From NCBI GenBank assembly GCA_036563485.1, contig DATCMI010000001.1, positions 2,171,501 to 2,235,500 on the forward strand: a stretch of DNA of 64,000 bases. Reading direction: 5' to 3'. The translations under genes and the position numbers were made by a program. The notes beneath the pieces are model-generated. The model was given only the letters and a program-made list of their open reading frames with translations, made no database searches and had not been told where the DNA came from. The stretch comes from Sphingomicrobium sp. Lineage in GTDB: Bacteria > Pseudomonadota > Alphaproteobacteria > Sphingomonadales > Sphingomonadaceae. The stretch's first letter is position 1; each line of letters begins with the position of its first letter. Shown piece after piece: positions 36,464-45,429 of this stretch.

Positions 36464-37597
36464 CTAACGGCGCGCGATTGCGTTCGCCAGCAGCCCGATC
36501 GACATCGCGTAATAGTTCGAACAATTATAATCGAGGATGGCGCGGTAATTCTCGGTCAGAAGGTAGGCCGGTGCGTAGGCGCCGGGCGTCTCCATCAGCG
36601 TTGCCAGTTCGTTTTCCGGCAAGCCGCTGCCCATCGGCACCACGCCGAGAGCGCGCCACTCGGCGACGGTGAGCCAGCGGCTGTGGCGGCGGAAGACCGC
36701 CGGGCAGCGGGGCGGGTTAATCCTTGTCTGGATAGCCGCGCGGTTGAGGTTGGCCGGCACTTGCGCCGGCACGCCCCACGGGATGTTCGGCTTCCACCCC
36801 GCATTGCGCAGGTAATTGGCGATCGATGCGAAGGCGTCGTCCTCGTTCCGCCAGATGTCGGCATAGCCGTCGCCGTCGCCATCCGCACGCAACCGCAAGG
36901 CGACGGTCGGCATGAACTGCGGATAGCCAGTAGCTCCTGCATAGCTGCCCTTGAGCGTCCACCGCTGAACGCCCCGGTCGAGCAGCTTCAGCGCCGCGAT
37001 GAACTCCTCGGTGAAGAACTCGCGCCGGCGGCCTTCGTAGCCGAGGCTGGCAAGAGCCTCGAGCAGGTCGAAGCTGCCGGTGACGGTGCCGTAGCTCGTC
37101 TCCTTGCCGTAAATGGCGATGATCACCGCGGGATCGACGCCATAGAGGCTCTGGATCCGCGACAGGTTCGTCCAGTGGCTGAAATAGCGCGCGTAGCCGC
37201 GGTCGATCAGGTTCCGGGTGATGTGCTTTTGCAGGTAATTGCCGAATGCCGGCGGCGCGTAGCCGGTGCTGGTGCCGGTGGGCCGCTGCGCGCGGTCGAG
37301 CTCCATCACCCGCTGGTTGAGCCGCAGGCCGGGAATCACCGCCCGGATGGTGGCCTCGCGAACGCCGGCGGAGCGCGCCCGGCCCATCAGATAGGCTTTC
37401 CATTGCTCATAAGGGTCGCTGCTTGAGGCCTGGACGAGCGGGCGTTGGTAGACCTGTGGCTGCGCCTGGGCCATTTGCGTCGGTGCGACATTCGGCGCTG
37501 CCGTGTGGACGGGACGATTCTGGAAATTCTGCGCGCTAGCCGCGCTCAGCGACAGCGCTGAAACACCTACCCACCCCCACACACTCAATTGCCGCAC
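36464..37597 (-). CDS. Lytic murein transglycosylase, MltB type
   Basis: A 377-residue exported enzyme cleaving peptidoglycan glycan strands. The catalytic Glu is in IAIYGKETSYG; GATGYPQFMPT and the EF-like DGDGDGYADIW loop are typical for SLT_2/MltB proteins. A C-terminal peptidoglycan-binding-like region ends the protein. The GTG start at 37597, nine bases after GAGG, gives a signal peptide with an Arg in the n-region (VRQLSVWGWVGVSALSLSAA); TTG codons nearby are alternatives. No lipobox Cys, so the form is soluble. Confidence 0.88.
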   Translation of the reverse strand: MRQLSVWGWVGVSALSLSAASAQNFQNRPVHTAAPNVAPTQMAQAQPQVYQRPLVQASSSDPYEQWKAYLMGRARSAGVREATIRAVIPGLRLNQRVMELDRAQRPTGTSTGYAPPAFGNYLQKHITRNLIDRGYARYFSHWTNLSRIQSLYGVDPAVIIAIYGKETSYGTVTGSFDLLEALASLGYEGRRREFFTEEFIAALKLLDRGVQRWTLKGSYAGATGYPQFMPTVALRLRADGDGDGYADIWRNEDDAFASIANYLRNAGWKPNIPWGVPAQVPANLNRAAIQTRINPPRCPAVFRRHSRWLTVAEWRALGVVPMGSGLPENELATLMETPGAYAPAYLLTENYRAILDYNCSNYYAMSIGLLANAIARR

Positions 37598-37709
37598 TCC
37601 ACCTGTCCTCAACTACGCCCGAGGCTAGAAGTGTTAACCCCCCACATGCCAGCGGGTTCATCGCGCGGCTTGCACAGCTTGGCGCTGCAAGCGATAGCAG
37701 CGCCCGCGC

Positions 37710-37799
<90 letters not shown>

Positions 37800-37807
37800 C
37801 CGCGAGC

Positions 37808-39667
37808 TTACCTCTTCCTGACAGCAGTCACACTGCGTCGGGCCGTCAGCTTCGCATGGGAGGATTCAACGACCATGACATCGGTCGCGAACCGCACGCG
37901 AACCTGCCTTCCCGTGTTCGGCGCCCACGTTAGAAACGTGCCATCCGTTTGCGGCGCTAGATAGATAAACCGCTGAAAGTGCTGAGGCATCCAGTCGATG
38001 TAGATTTTGCCTGTCGGGTAGTGGATGATCCCAACGACGACAGATCCATGCGAAAAGCGAAGAAGCGCCAGTGTCCGGCGCTGACCGGGTTCAAGTTCAA
38101 CCGTTCCGACCAGATCGGCTCCCAAGTAACTTCCGTGTGCCACAAGCCATTGCGGCCACTCTTTTGCCCAAAAAGCTTTCTCCTCCTCCGGGGAGAAGCG
38201 ATCCTGCAAACGGGAAAGCACCGGCAGATAATCGCCCCGCGCTATTCCGTTCATGAGCGTGTCGACCAAGGCTTGTCGGTCGGGAAGATCGGCTATGTCG
38301 GCCTGGGGCAACATGGGCCAAGGGGAAAAGGCACGCAGCGTTGCCGCGTTCTCGACCTCGATAAAAAGATGTCCATCTTGAAAGCGCACAGGCATGCGCT
38401 CCCTTGTCGGCAGGCGGTAGTCACCAGCGACTCGTGACATGCTCGTCCGGACGTTTTTGCCGACGCGAGGTATGTCGAGCGGCAGACCGGCAAGTGCGTT
38501 CTGCGCCTTTGGCAGAAAGCCGCGCCACGGTGACCGTTCTTGCGTGTTGAAGGCGACGAGCGTCGCGTCCAGATCCGGGTAGAAGGCCAGGAAGTCGTAG
38601 TGCACCCCGGCCGAGCCATCGTGCGCAATGCGGCATGAACCATCTGGATTGCTGAACAAGGCCCAGCCATATCCGTAAAACGACGTGCGCCGCTTACCTT
38701 CGGCGACATGCGGCCAGAAGAGCTTGCGCCTTGAGGCGTCTGTGAGCACCCGACCTTGGCGCAAAGCATTCATCCAGCGCGCCAAGTCGCTCAGCGTCGA
38801 CAACATGTAACCGGCTCCACGGACCAGCCAATTCGGTCCGTCTCGATCCGGTGTGCGGTACAGATTCGGGGGCAGCGGCCCATCGAACATAGTGCCCTCG
38901 GCGACACTTTGGTGGGGCAATCCACCGAGAACCATGCCCGTCCGCTGCAAACCGGCCGGAAGCCACAGCTCGCGACGCATGAATCCCTCGAAGCTCTCCC
39001 CAGAAGCTTTCTCAACGATCGCCGCCAAGAGGGCATAGCCGGCATTGCTATACGAGTGGTGGGCTCCTGGCGGGCTTTCCAATGGCGCTCCAAAGATTTC
39101 GGCAACCGCCTGGTCGCGAGTCCGGTGCGTCTGATTGTTGCCGACGTCGTGCGGCAGTCCAGCTGAGTGGGTAAGGAGCTGGTGAATCGTTATATTGCGC
39201 TTGTCCGGGGGTACGCCGTCCAAATACTTCGATATGCGATCTTCCGTCCTGAGACGCCCCAGTTCTTCCAATCTCAAGATCGCCGCCGCCGTGAACTGCT
39301 TCGACACTGATCCAATGTCGAAAATCGTGTCGGCGGTCATCTCAGTTCGACGTGCGCGGTCTGAATAGCCGAAGGTCTGCGAATAGATGGGGTGGCCTCG
39401 CTGGGCGAGATGAACGCCGCCCGTGAAGCCGAACACGTCTGCCCTTCGAAAGAATTCCCGAAGATTTGCGGCGTCCATCACTGGTGCGGAAGGCTGCGAG
39501 ACCGGCTGAGGCGAAGCCTTTGCTGCACGGAATGCGCGACAAGCGGCATCCATCGCCCCTTCGCCTGACGGCGACGAAGGTTGGGCCATTGCGGCTCGCG
39601 ACTCGGCGGACGTCCCCTCGAGCATGGCGATCGCGATCGCGATCGTTGCTGCAGCTTTCCGGTGCAT
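37808..39667 (-). CDS. Class C beta-lactamase-like serine hydrolase
   Basis: A 619-residue exported hydrolase. Its signal peptide runs to about residue 28. The class C/PBP4*-type domain has the nucleophile Ser120 in DIGSVSKQFTAA (SxxK), the YSN motif (206-208) and HDGSAG (349-353) in place of KTG. A C-terminal region of about 230 residues is beta-rich and unidentified. Such domains occur in beta-lactamases, peptidases and esterases, so the substrate is open. The ATG has GGGAGGGAAA ten bases upstream. Its GC content looks lower than that of its neighbours, suggesting transfer. It follows the LytTR gene by 77 bases and ends next to tRNA-Ser. Confidence 0.85.
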   Translation of the reverse strand: MHRKAAATIAIAIAMLEGTSAESRAAMAQPSSPSGEGAMDAACRAFRAAKASPQPVSQPSAPVMDAANLREFFRRADVFGFTGGVHLAQRGHPIYSQTFGYSDRARRTEMTADTIFDIGSVSKQFTAAAILRLEELGRLRTEDRISKYLDGVPPDKRNITIHQLLTHSAGLPHDVGNNQTHRTRDQAVAEIFGAPLESPPGAHHSYSNAGYALLAAIVEKASGESFEGFMRRELWLPAGLQRTGMVLGGLPHQSVAEGTMFDGPLPPNLYRTPDRDGPNWLVRGAGYMLSTLSDLARWMNALRQGRVLTDASRRKLFWPHVAEGKRRTSFYGYGWALFSNPDGSCRIAHDGSAGVHYDFLAFYPDLDATLVAFNTQERSPWRGFLPKAQNALAGLPLDIPRVGKNVRTSMSRVAGDYRLPTRERMPVRFQDGHLFIEVENAATLRAFSPWPMLPQADIADLPDRQALVDTLMNGIARGDYLPVLSRLQDRFSPEEEKAFWAKEWPQWLVAHGSYLGADLVGTVELEPGQRRTLALLRFSHGSVVVGIIHYPTGKIYIDWMPQHFQRFIYLAPQTDGTFLTWAPNTGRQVRVRFATDVMVVESSHAKLTARRSVTAVRKR

Positions 39668-39744
39668 GCTAATATTTCCCTCCCCGACGCCTCGTTCGGC
39701 GGTCGCATGGCAAGCGCCGCAAGACGATTGTGACAAGGTGCAGT

Positions 39745-40578
39745 CTAGCGGTGACGAAGGGCTAGCATCTGCCTGACCGCTGCCCGGTACTTGCGGCCGA
39801 CCTGGAAACTGGTTCCATCGGAAAGGATCAATCGAAGCTCGCGGTTGGATGATTCCAGGCGCGCGACGCGCTCGGCATTGACGAGGATCGAGCGGTGGAC
39901 CCTTACGATGCCATGCGGTGCCAGCTCCGCCTCCATGGAAGCGAGGGTACGCCTGACCAGGCGGGTTGAGCCTTCAACGCTGACCCGGCAGTAATTTTCG
40001 TCGGCGCACACCCAGTCGACCATGGGTGGCGCTACAAGTTCCGTTCTTTTGCTCGACCGGAGCATGAGGACCGGGCGGGTCTCCGGTTTGCCGTGGCTGT
40101 TGTTCCCCGGCGCCGCAGCGAGCCGCAACTCCCCTGTCGCCATCGCATAAGCGTAAAGCAGGCCAGTGACGGCCCAATAGAACATCAGCTTCGCCAGGAA
40201 ATCCGATCGGAGCGAGTCACCGACACTCCGCATGCGCGATGGATCGACCCAACCTTCAAGAGGTACATAGATGACATATTTGAGCACTGCCGCGGCAACT
40301 GTTGCTGCAAATAGCGCCGGCAATGTCCGGAGCCAGAAACTGCGTCCAAACCGGGTGCGGATCACGATGAGATAGATGAATGGCACCCACAATGCGCAGG
40401 TGCTCCAGTCGAGCAGCCGCAAGCCGATCAGTGACGGCCATTCGATTGGGCGCGCGGAAGCTGCTCTGTAGACGGCGCCCTCGCCGGCGGTAATCGCGGA
40501 CATGAGAACGACGGCCGTCACGAGGACCGCGGCAAATCGTGCGTTCGGCTCCATTGGTTCGGAACGGGATAGAGCCAT
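39745..40578 (-). CDS. Membrane LytTR-family transcription regulator
   Basis: A 277-residue protein with four hydrophobic helices (about 15-33, 48-70, 81-103 and 124-146) and a cytoplasmic LytTR DNA-binding domain (about 180-275) showing VDWVCADENYCRVSVEG, LASMEAELAPHGIVRVHRSI and LSDGTSFQVGRKY. Without a receiver domain, the membrane part probably senses the signal directly. It precedes the serine hydrolase gene on the same strand and is divergent from the BlaI gene. ATG 40578 is used; ATG 40554 is an alternative. Confidence 0.86.
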   Translation of the reverse strand: MALSRSEPMEPNARFAAVLVTAVVLMSAITAGEGAVYRAASARPIEWPSLIGLRLLDWSTCALWVPFIYLIVIRTRFGRSFWLRTLPALFAATVAAAVLKYVIYVPLEGWVDPSRMRSVGDSLRSDFLAKLMFYWAVTGLLYAYAMATGELRLAAAPGNNSHGKPETRPVLMLRSSKRTELVAPPMVDWVCADENYCRVSVEGSTRLVRRTLASMEAELAPHGIVRVHRSILVNAERVARLESSNRELRLILSDGTSFQVGRKYRAAVRQMLALRHR

Positions 40579-40661
40579 CGCTATTTTCCGACCTTCACCG
40601 GCTGGAACGATAGCTTGAGGTGGTGGTGGCATCCATCACAAAAAAAGCGCTTGCAACCGCG

Positions 40662-40689
40662 CTACAAATGTAGCACTCTACAAATGTAG
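40662..40689. promoter_or_regulatory. Twin BlaI/MecI-type operators
   Basis: Two identical perfect dyads CTACAAATGTAG lie at 40662-40673 and 40678-40689, 16 bases centre to centre. The TACA-N2-TGTA core is the recognised operator motif of BlaI/MecI repressors. They sit 39-66 bases before the BlaI start, next to a -35-like TTGCAA (40651-40656), in the spacer shared with the divergent LytTR gene, so one repressor could control both directions. Confidence 0.85.
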
Positions 40690-40727
40690 CGCGACGAATC
40701 CGTCGTGCGTGAAGGGAATATTTCTTT

Positions 40728-41108
40728 ATGCTCAGCAAGCTTCCTCCCCGTGAACGACAGATCGTCGACGTGCTTTACGAGCGCGGCCCGATGCTGGTCG
40801 CCGACATTTGCGAGGCCCTTCCCGACCAGCTGAGCGGCTCGGCCGTCCGCGCGATGCTTAAGCGCCTGGAAGATAAGGGCTATGTTCAGCGCAGCGAATC
40901 GGAGCGCGGCTTCCTCTACAGCCCTGCTGTGGCGGATACGGTCGCCAAGAAGTCGGCGTTGAGCGAAATCGTTCGCGTCTTCTTCAACGGTTCGCCGGCG
41001 AGCGCCGCGTCCGCCCTGCTCGGCATGTCGGACCAGCTCAAGAAGAATGAGCTCGACGAGCTCGAGCAGATGATTGCTCGCGCCCGCCAGGAAAAAGGGG
41101 GCAAGTAA
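40728..41108 (+). CDS. BlaI/MecI/CopY family repressor
   Basis: A 126-residue winged-helix repressor. LPPRERQIVDVLYERGPMLV and SGSAVRAMLKRLEDKGYVQR form the DNA-binding domain. The C-terminal helices (SASALLGMSDQL, KNELDELEQMIARAR) form the dimerisation arm, in which BlaI is cut by its signalling protease. It ends directly before the M56 peptidase ATG with no gap. The twin TACA/TGTA dyads upstream predict autoregulation. The start is supported by the upstream GAAGGGA. Confidence 0.94.
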   Translation: MLSKLPPRERQIVDVLYERGPMLVADICEALPDQLSGSAVRAMLKRLEDKGYVQRSESERGFLYSPAVADTVAKKSALSEIVRVFFNGSPASAASALLGMSDQLKKNELDELEQMIARARQEKGGK

Positions 41109-43079
41109 ATGTCCGTCTTGATCGCGATTGCTTTGAAGTCGCTGCTGATTGCCGGCGGCACTCTTGGCCTGCTGGCCGTGATGAAGAAGCGTTCGGCGGC
41201 CGAACGCTCGTGGGTCGCCCACATCGGCCTCCTGGCTCTCGTGATCATGGCCATCGCGCCGCTCGTGCTGCCGAGCTGGACGGTGGAGACCCCCGCCATC
41301 TTCGCCAGCGATCCGGCTCCGGTCTCGAAAGAAGCGGCAGCGCCGATCATCAAGGAGCAGATTGCCGCCGCCGTGCAGGCGAAGGTCGACGCGAATGCAG
41401 CGCCGGTGGCCGCCGCAGCGTCCGAACCGTCGATCAGCGCCACCGCTGCGGCGGTTGCGCTCTATGCGGTTCCGGCCGCGATCCTGCTTTTCATCACCCT
41501 GCTGGCGCTTGGCCGGCTCATCACGCTGCGCGCCCGTGCCGACGTGCTGGTCGACGGCCATTGGTTGAGCGCCCTCGCCCGCGCGCAGCGCCGCATGGGC
41601 TTCAAGCACGGCACGGCCTTGCTGACCAGCAACGAGCTCGCTTCGCCGATCAGCTGGGGCCTGATGCGCCCGGTGATCCTGCTCAACAGCCGGGCCGTCG
41701 AAGCCTCGAATGAAGCGGAAGCCATCATCGCCCACGAACTTGCGCACGTCGCTCATGTCGATTGGGTGAAGCTGCTGCTGGCCCGCGTCGCCACGGCGCT
41801 TTTCTGGTTCAACCCGCTCGTTTGGATGCTTGCCCGCGAGGCGCACCAGCTGCGCGAAGAAACGGCCGACGACACCGTGCTCGCCGCCAATATCCCGGAC
41901 ACGGACTATGCTCAGCTGCTGGTCGGGGTTGCCCGCCACGAATGCCCCGGCATGCTCCTGGGAGCGCATGGCGTCGCCCCGTCCAAGAGCTCGCTCGCCC
42001 GCCGCGTCGCTCGCGTCCTCGACGGCAAGTCGGTGCGTGGACCGGTCGCCCGCTCGTTCGCCCTTGGCGTGCTTGTCGGTGCGGTGCTGATCGCCACTCC
42101 CCTCGCCGCGCTCACCGTTGGCCCGAAGTCGGGCGGAAGCACCAAGCTCGGTAAGGCCGTAGCGTCGGATAGCCCCTTGGCACCCTATTATCCGGAGACG
42201 GAGGCGGAAGGGCTGCCGACCGACCTGCCGAGCCTGATCACGTCCGGCGTGTCGACGTCAGTGCAGACCGCACTGGCGGCAGTGAACCCGAACTCGACGC
42301 TCACCAGCGGTTCTGGCGGCGTGATCGAAACGCGCGCTCCGAGCGGAGCCACCGTGCGCCAGGCCAACGGAATGACCGTGGCGACGGCCCCGAGCGGCGC
42401 GACGGTGACGATGTACCCGCCCGACCAGCATGGCCGCCGCAAGGTCGTGGCGCGCGCACCGAATGGCGCGGTCGCAGTGTCCTATGCGGATGACGAAGAC
42501 GAGATCCCCGGTTTTTCACAGCATCATGAGAAGAAGATGGAGAGAGCGATCGATCGCGCCATCTCGATGAAGGCTGTTGGCGTGACCTCCGAATATGTCG
42601 CCGCAATGCGCGCCAGCTCTCCTGCGCTCCGCGATCTAGATGCCGGCGAATTCGTCGGCATGAAAGCGGTCGGCGTGACGCCGCAATATGTCCGCGACCT
42701 CGTCGCTGCCGGGATCGGCGATTTCGACAGTGACGACCTCGCAGGTGCGCGTGCAGTCGGTGTCGACGGCGCCTATGTGCGCGCCATCCGGTCCGCGGGC
42801 CTGGGCGATGCGGATCTAAGCGACCTCACCGGCGCACGGGCGGTCGGTGTCACGGTCGCTTACGTCCGGGAAATGCGAGCGCTCGGTTTGGGTGATCTCG
42901 ACCTCGACGACCTGACCGGAGCCCGGGCCGTCGGCGTCACTGCCGATTACATCCGGCAGATGCGCGCGCGCGGATATGACGGCGACCTCAGCGACTATAC
43001 GTCACTAAGGGCGGTGACGGGTCACTTCGGGCGTGCGCGTCCGACGCCGCCCGCGCCGCCTCGGCCGCCGAACGGCTGA
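41109..43079 (+). CDS. M56 (BlaR1-like) membrane metallopeptidase with C-terminal 29-residue repeats
   Basis: A 656-residue membrane sensor-protease. Hydrophobic helices lie near 5-25, 36-55, 111-136 and 314-336. The zinc motif is HELAH (209-213) with downstream REETADD as the probable third-ligand site. The region beyond about 340, exported by BlaR1 topology, has a low-complexity linker (repeated APSGATV) and then five repeats of about 29 residues starting at 488, 519, 548, 577 and 606, with the core RAVGVTxxYVRxMRAxGLGD. It lacks the penicillin-binding domain of true BlaR1, so the ligand is probably not bound through an acyl-serine. Expected role: cleave the BlaI-type repressor on signal. 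Confidence 0.9.
   Translation: MSVLIAIALKSLLIAGGTLGLLAVMKKRSAAERSWVAHIGLLALVIMAIAPLVLPSWTVETPAIFASDPAPVSKEAAAPIIKEQIAAAVQAKVDANAAPVAAAASEPSISATAAAVALYAVPAAILLFITLLALGRLITLRARADVLVDGHWLSALARAQRRMGFKHGTALLTSNELASPISWGLMRPVILLNSRAVEASNEAEAIIAHELAHVAHVDWVKLLLARVATALFWFNPLVWMLAREAHQLREETADDTVLAANIPDTDYAQLLVGVARHECPGMLLGAHGVAPSKSSLARRVARVLDGKSVRGPVARSFALGVLVGAVLIATPLAALTVGPKSGGSTKLGKAVASDSPLAPYYPETEAEGLPTDLPSLITSGVSTSVQTALAAVNPNSTLTSGSGGVIETRAPSGATVRQANGMTVATAPSGATVTMYPPDQHGRRKVVARAPNGAVAVSYADDEDEIPGFSQHHEKKMERAIDRAISMKAVGVTSEYVAAMRASSPALRDLDAGEFVGMKAVGVTPQYVRDLVAAGIGDFDSDDLAGARAVGVDGAYVRAIRSAGLGDADLSDLTGARAVGVTVAYVREMRALGLGDLDLDDLTGARAVGVTADYIRQMRARGYDGDLSDYTSLRAVTGHFGRARPTPPAPPRPPNG
42570..43010 (+). 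repeat. Tandem 87-base coding repeats in the M56 gene
   Basis: Five head-to-tail, diverged copies of about 87 bases encode residues 488-634 of the metallopeptidase. The strongest identity is in the GGCGC/GCACGGGCGGTCGGTGTC segment that encodes AR-AVGV. Copies 3 to 5 are most alike, suggesting later duplication. Confidence 0.8.
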
Positions 43080-43189
43080 CCGCACGGCTCAGCAGAGCCA
43101 ACCGCAACTCACTTCGACTGAATTTTGACCGCCTCTCCCGAGGCGCATGGGCGAGCTTTGCCCGCCGTACAGACAAGAGGAGACCGAAA

Positions 43190-44062
43190 ATGAACCGCTT
43201 TGTCGCTTTGATCGGTGCCGTTTTCCTGACGATGATCAGCGTTGCGTCGGCATGTACCGCCGCGCCCGTGGACCTGATCCGCTTCACGCTCGAGCCGAAG
43301 GATGGGAGCGGCCTCGTGCAGGCCAACTTTCGCACCGGCGAAGCTCCGCGCCACCAGAGCAACTGGTCGAGCGGTTTCGCGCCCTCCGAACTCGCCGGAC
43401 TGGACCTTGCCGCTTTTCGCGCCGCCGGCAGCCGCCCGCTTGCTTTTGCCCTGAACCGCGAAGCCGGCCGGCTCGACTGCGTCGGACGGGGCGGAGAATC
43501 TTACGCGCACGGCGATTGCCGCTTCACGCCCAACCCGGCGTTCGCCCAGCTTCTTCAGTCCCGCGGGATCGGCCGCCCGACCGAGAAGGAGGCCTTCACG
43601 CTTATGGCCGTGAACGCCACCAGAGCGTTGATCGATGCCCTCGCAGCCGCGCGCTATCCGACCCCGAGCATCGACAAGCTGGTCCCGCTGGCCGCTCTCG
43701 ACGTCGACGCTGCTTATATCGCCGGCATGGCACGCGCGGGCTATCGCCCCGAAGATCTCGGCGCGTTGATCCAGTTCAAGGCGCTCGGCATCGACCCTGC
43801 GTGGGTCGGCCAGGTCCGGCGCATGGGCTATGCCGAGGCGTCATCGGGCGAGCTGGTGCAGCTCAAGGCGCTCGACATCACGCCGGAATTCATCGCCGGC
43901 TTCGAGCGGATCGGTTACCGCCACCTTCCCGTCAGCCAGCTTGTCCAGCTCCGGGCGCTCGATATCACGCCCGAGTTCGTGCAGAAGGTCGCGGCCATGA
44001 GCGGGGACACTGCGGACGTCGGCAAGGTGGTCCAGGCAAAGGCGCTCGGCCTCGTGCGCTGA
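43190..44062 (+). CDS. Exported protein sharing the 29-residue repeat of the M56 sensor
   Basis: A 290-residue protein of unrecognised family. A signal peptide ends at SVASA-Cys22 (a weak lipobox, so either a lipoprotein or a soluble periplasmic protein). An N-terminal domain has Cys97 and Cys110, which could form a disulfide. Then come four and a half repeats of exactly 29 residues (conserved Ala at 169, 198, 227, 256 and 285) with the core ALDITPEFIxxxxRxGY, clearly related to the repeats of the preceding gene. AGGAG lies eight bases before the ATG. A gap of 110 bases without a clear terminator separates it from the sensor gene. It may be the sensor's partner or competitor. Confidence 0.75.
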   Translation: MNRFVALIGAVFLTMISVASACTAAPVDLIRFTLEPKDGSGLVQANFRTGEAPRHQSNWSSGFAPSELAGLDLAAFRAAGSRPLAFALNREAGRLDCVGRGGESYAHGDCRFTPNPAFAQLLQSRGIGRPTEKEAFTLMAVNATRALIDALAAARYPTPSIDKLVPLAALDVDAAYIAGMARAGYRPEDLGALIQFKALGIDPAWVGQVRRMGYAEASSGELVQLKALDITPEFIAGFERIGYRHLPVSQLVQLRALDITPEFVQKVAAMSGDTADVGKVVQAKALGLVR

Positions 44063-44140
44063 CCCGCTTCGGTGGGGGTGGCGCGCGGCCGCAGCCGTGG
44101 TAAGGGCGCGCGACCCCTTCAATTCCGGAGCCGAAACGCC

Positions 44141-45331
44141 GTGGGTGAGCCCAAACTCCTGCCCTTCGATTGGCAGGATCCATTCGATCTCTCGTCGCAG
44201 CTGACCGACGAGGAGCGCCTCGTCCGCGACACTGCCGAAGGCTATGCGCAGGAGAAGCTCCTGCCGCGGGTCACCTCGGCCTATCTGAACGAGCGCTTCG
44301 ACCGCGAAATCATGAGCGAGATGGGTGAGCTCGGCCTTCTCGGCGCGACGATCCCCGGGGAATATGGCGGCGCCGGGCTCGGCTATGTCAGTTACGGCCT
44401 GATCGGACGCGCCGTCGAGCGGGTCGACAGCGGCTACCGCTCCGCAATGTCGGTTCAGTCGAGCCTCGTGATGTATCCGATCTATGCCTACGGGTCGGAA
44501 GAGCAGCGGATGAAATATCTGCCGAAGCTCGCGAGCGGCGAATGGGTCGGCTGCTTCGGCCTGACCGAGCCGGACGCCGGCTCCGACCCCGCCGGCATGC
44601 GCACCCGCGCCGAAAAGACCGACGGGGGTTATCGCCTCACCGGCACCAAGATGTGGATCACCAACTCGCCGATCGCCGACGTGTTCGTGGTCTGGGCCAA
44701 GTCCGACGCGCACGGCGGCAAGATCCGCGGCTTCGTGCTCGAAAAGGGCATGGCTGGCCTCTCCGCGCCTGCAGTGAAGGAGAAGCTTTCGCTTCGCGCC
44801 TCGATCACCGGCGAAATCGTGATGGACGGGGTCGAGGTCGGCGAAGACGCGCTGCTCCCCAACGTCGAAGGCCTCAAGGGCCCGTTCGGCTGCCTTAACC
44901 GCGCGCGCTACGGCATCGCCTGGGGCTCGATGGGCGCGGCGGAGGCCTGCTACGCGGCGGCGCGTCAGTACATGCTCGATCGCAAGCAGTTCGGGCGGCC
45001 CCTCGCCGCCAACCAGATCCCGCAGCTCAAGCTTGCCAACATGATCACCGAGATCACGCTGGGCCTGCAGGCGGCGCTTCGCGTCGGCCGCCGGCTGGAA
45101 GCCGGAGAGCTGGTCCCGGAGACGATCAGCCTGATCAAGCGCAACAATGTCGGCAAGGCGCTCGATATCGCGCGCGTCGCGCGCGACATGCATGGCGGAA
45201 ACGGCATCAGCGCCGAATTCCACGTCATCCGCCACGCCGCGAACCTCGAGACCGTGAACACCTATGAGGGCACGCACGACGTCCATGCGCTGATCATGGG
45301 ACGGGCGATCACCGGGCTGAGCGCGTTCTAG
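44141..45331 (+). CDS. gcdH: Glutaryl-CoA dehydrogenase
   Basis: A 396-residue FAD acyl-CoA dehydrogenase that oxidises and decarboxylates glutaryl-CoA to crotonyl-CoA in lysine and tryptophan breakdown. [16 protein letters not shown] and [18 protein letters not shown] bind substrate and flavin. The C-terminal [19 protein letters not shown] carries the catalytic Glu, and the spacing and ending are GcdH-like. GTG 44141 has GGAG ten bases upstream. It appears monocistronic. Confidence 0.92.
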   Translation: MGEPKLLPFDWQDPFDLSSQLTDEERLVRDTAEGYAQEKLLPRVTSAYLNERFDREIMSEMGELGLLGATIPGEYGGAGLGYVSYGLIGRAVERVDSGYRSAMSVQSSLVMYPIYAYGSEEQRMKYLPKLASGEWVGCFGLTEPDAGSDPAGMRTRAEKTDGGYRLTGTKMWITNSPIADVFVVWAKSDAHGGKIRGFVLEKGMAGLSAPAVKEKLSLRASITGEIVMDGVEVGEDALLPNVEGLKGPFGCLNRARYGIAWGSMGAAEACYAAARQYMLDRKQFGRPLAANQIPQLKLANMITEITLGLQAALRVGRRLEAGELVPETISLIKRNNVGKALDIARVARDMHGGNGISAEFHVIRHAANLETVNTYEGTHDVHALIMGRAITGLSAF

Positions 45332-45349
45332 CGACCCATCAGGCCTTTT

Positions 45350-45411
45350 TATCGGCTTTCGATATTATCGATTGACAATAAGCGCCCGCTGCCGTTTATC
45401 GCTCTTCGATA
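45350..45411 (+). promoter_or_regulatory. Promoter with two identical TATCG-N5-CGATA operators
   Basis: A consensus -35 TTGACA (45372-45377) is 17 bases from the -10-like TTTATC (45395-45400). Perfect dyads TATCG-N5-CGATA lie at 45350-45364, upstream of the -35, and at 45397-45411, overlapping the -10. An extra TATCG half-site is at 45366-45370. The layout suggests autorepression by the small HTH protein encoded second in this operon. Confidence 0.65.
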
Positions 45412-45429
45412 TCAAGCGGAGGAACGATA

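Noticed and set aside
42570-43010. Regular direct repeats that could be mistaken for a CRISPR array
   Set aside because: The 87-base period lies fully inside an open frame, the copies are diverged and head-to-tail with no unique spacers, and they encode a protein repeat.
43841-45286. A 481-codon open frame on the minus strand opposite the glutaryl-CoA dehydrogenase gene
   Set aside because: It mirrors the codons of a clearly real dehydrogenase gene and has an Arg/Ala/Asp-rich product without any domain; long antisense frames are expected at this GC content.
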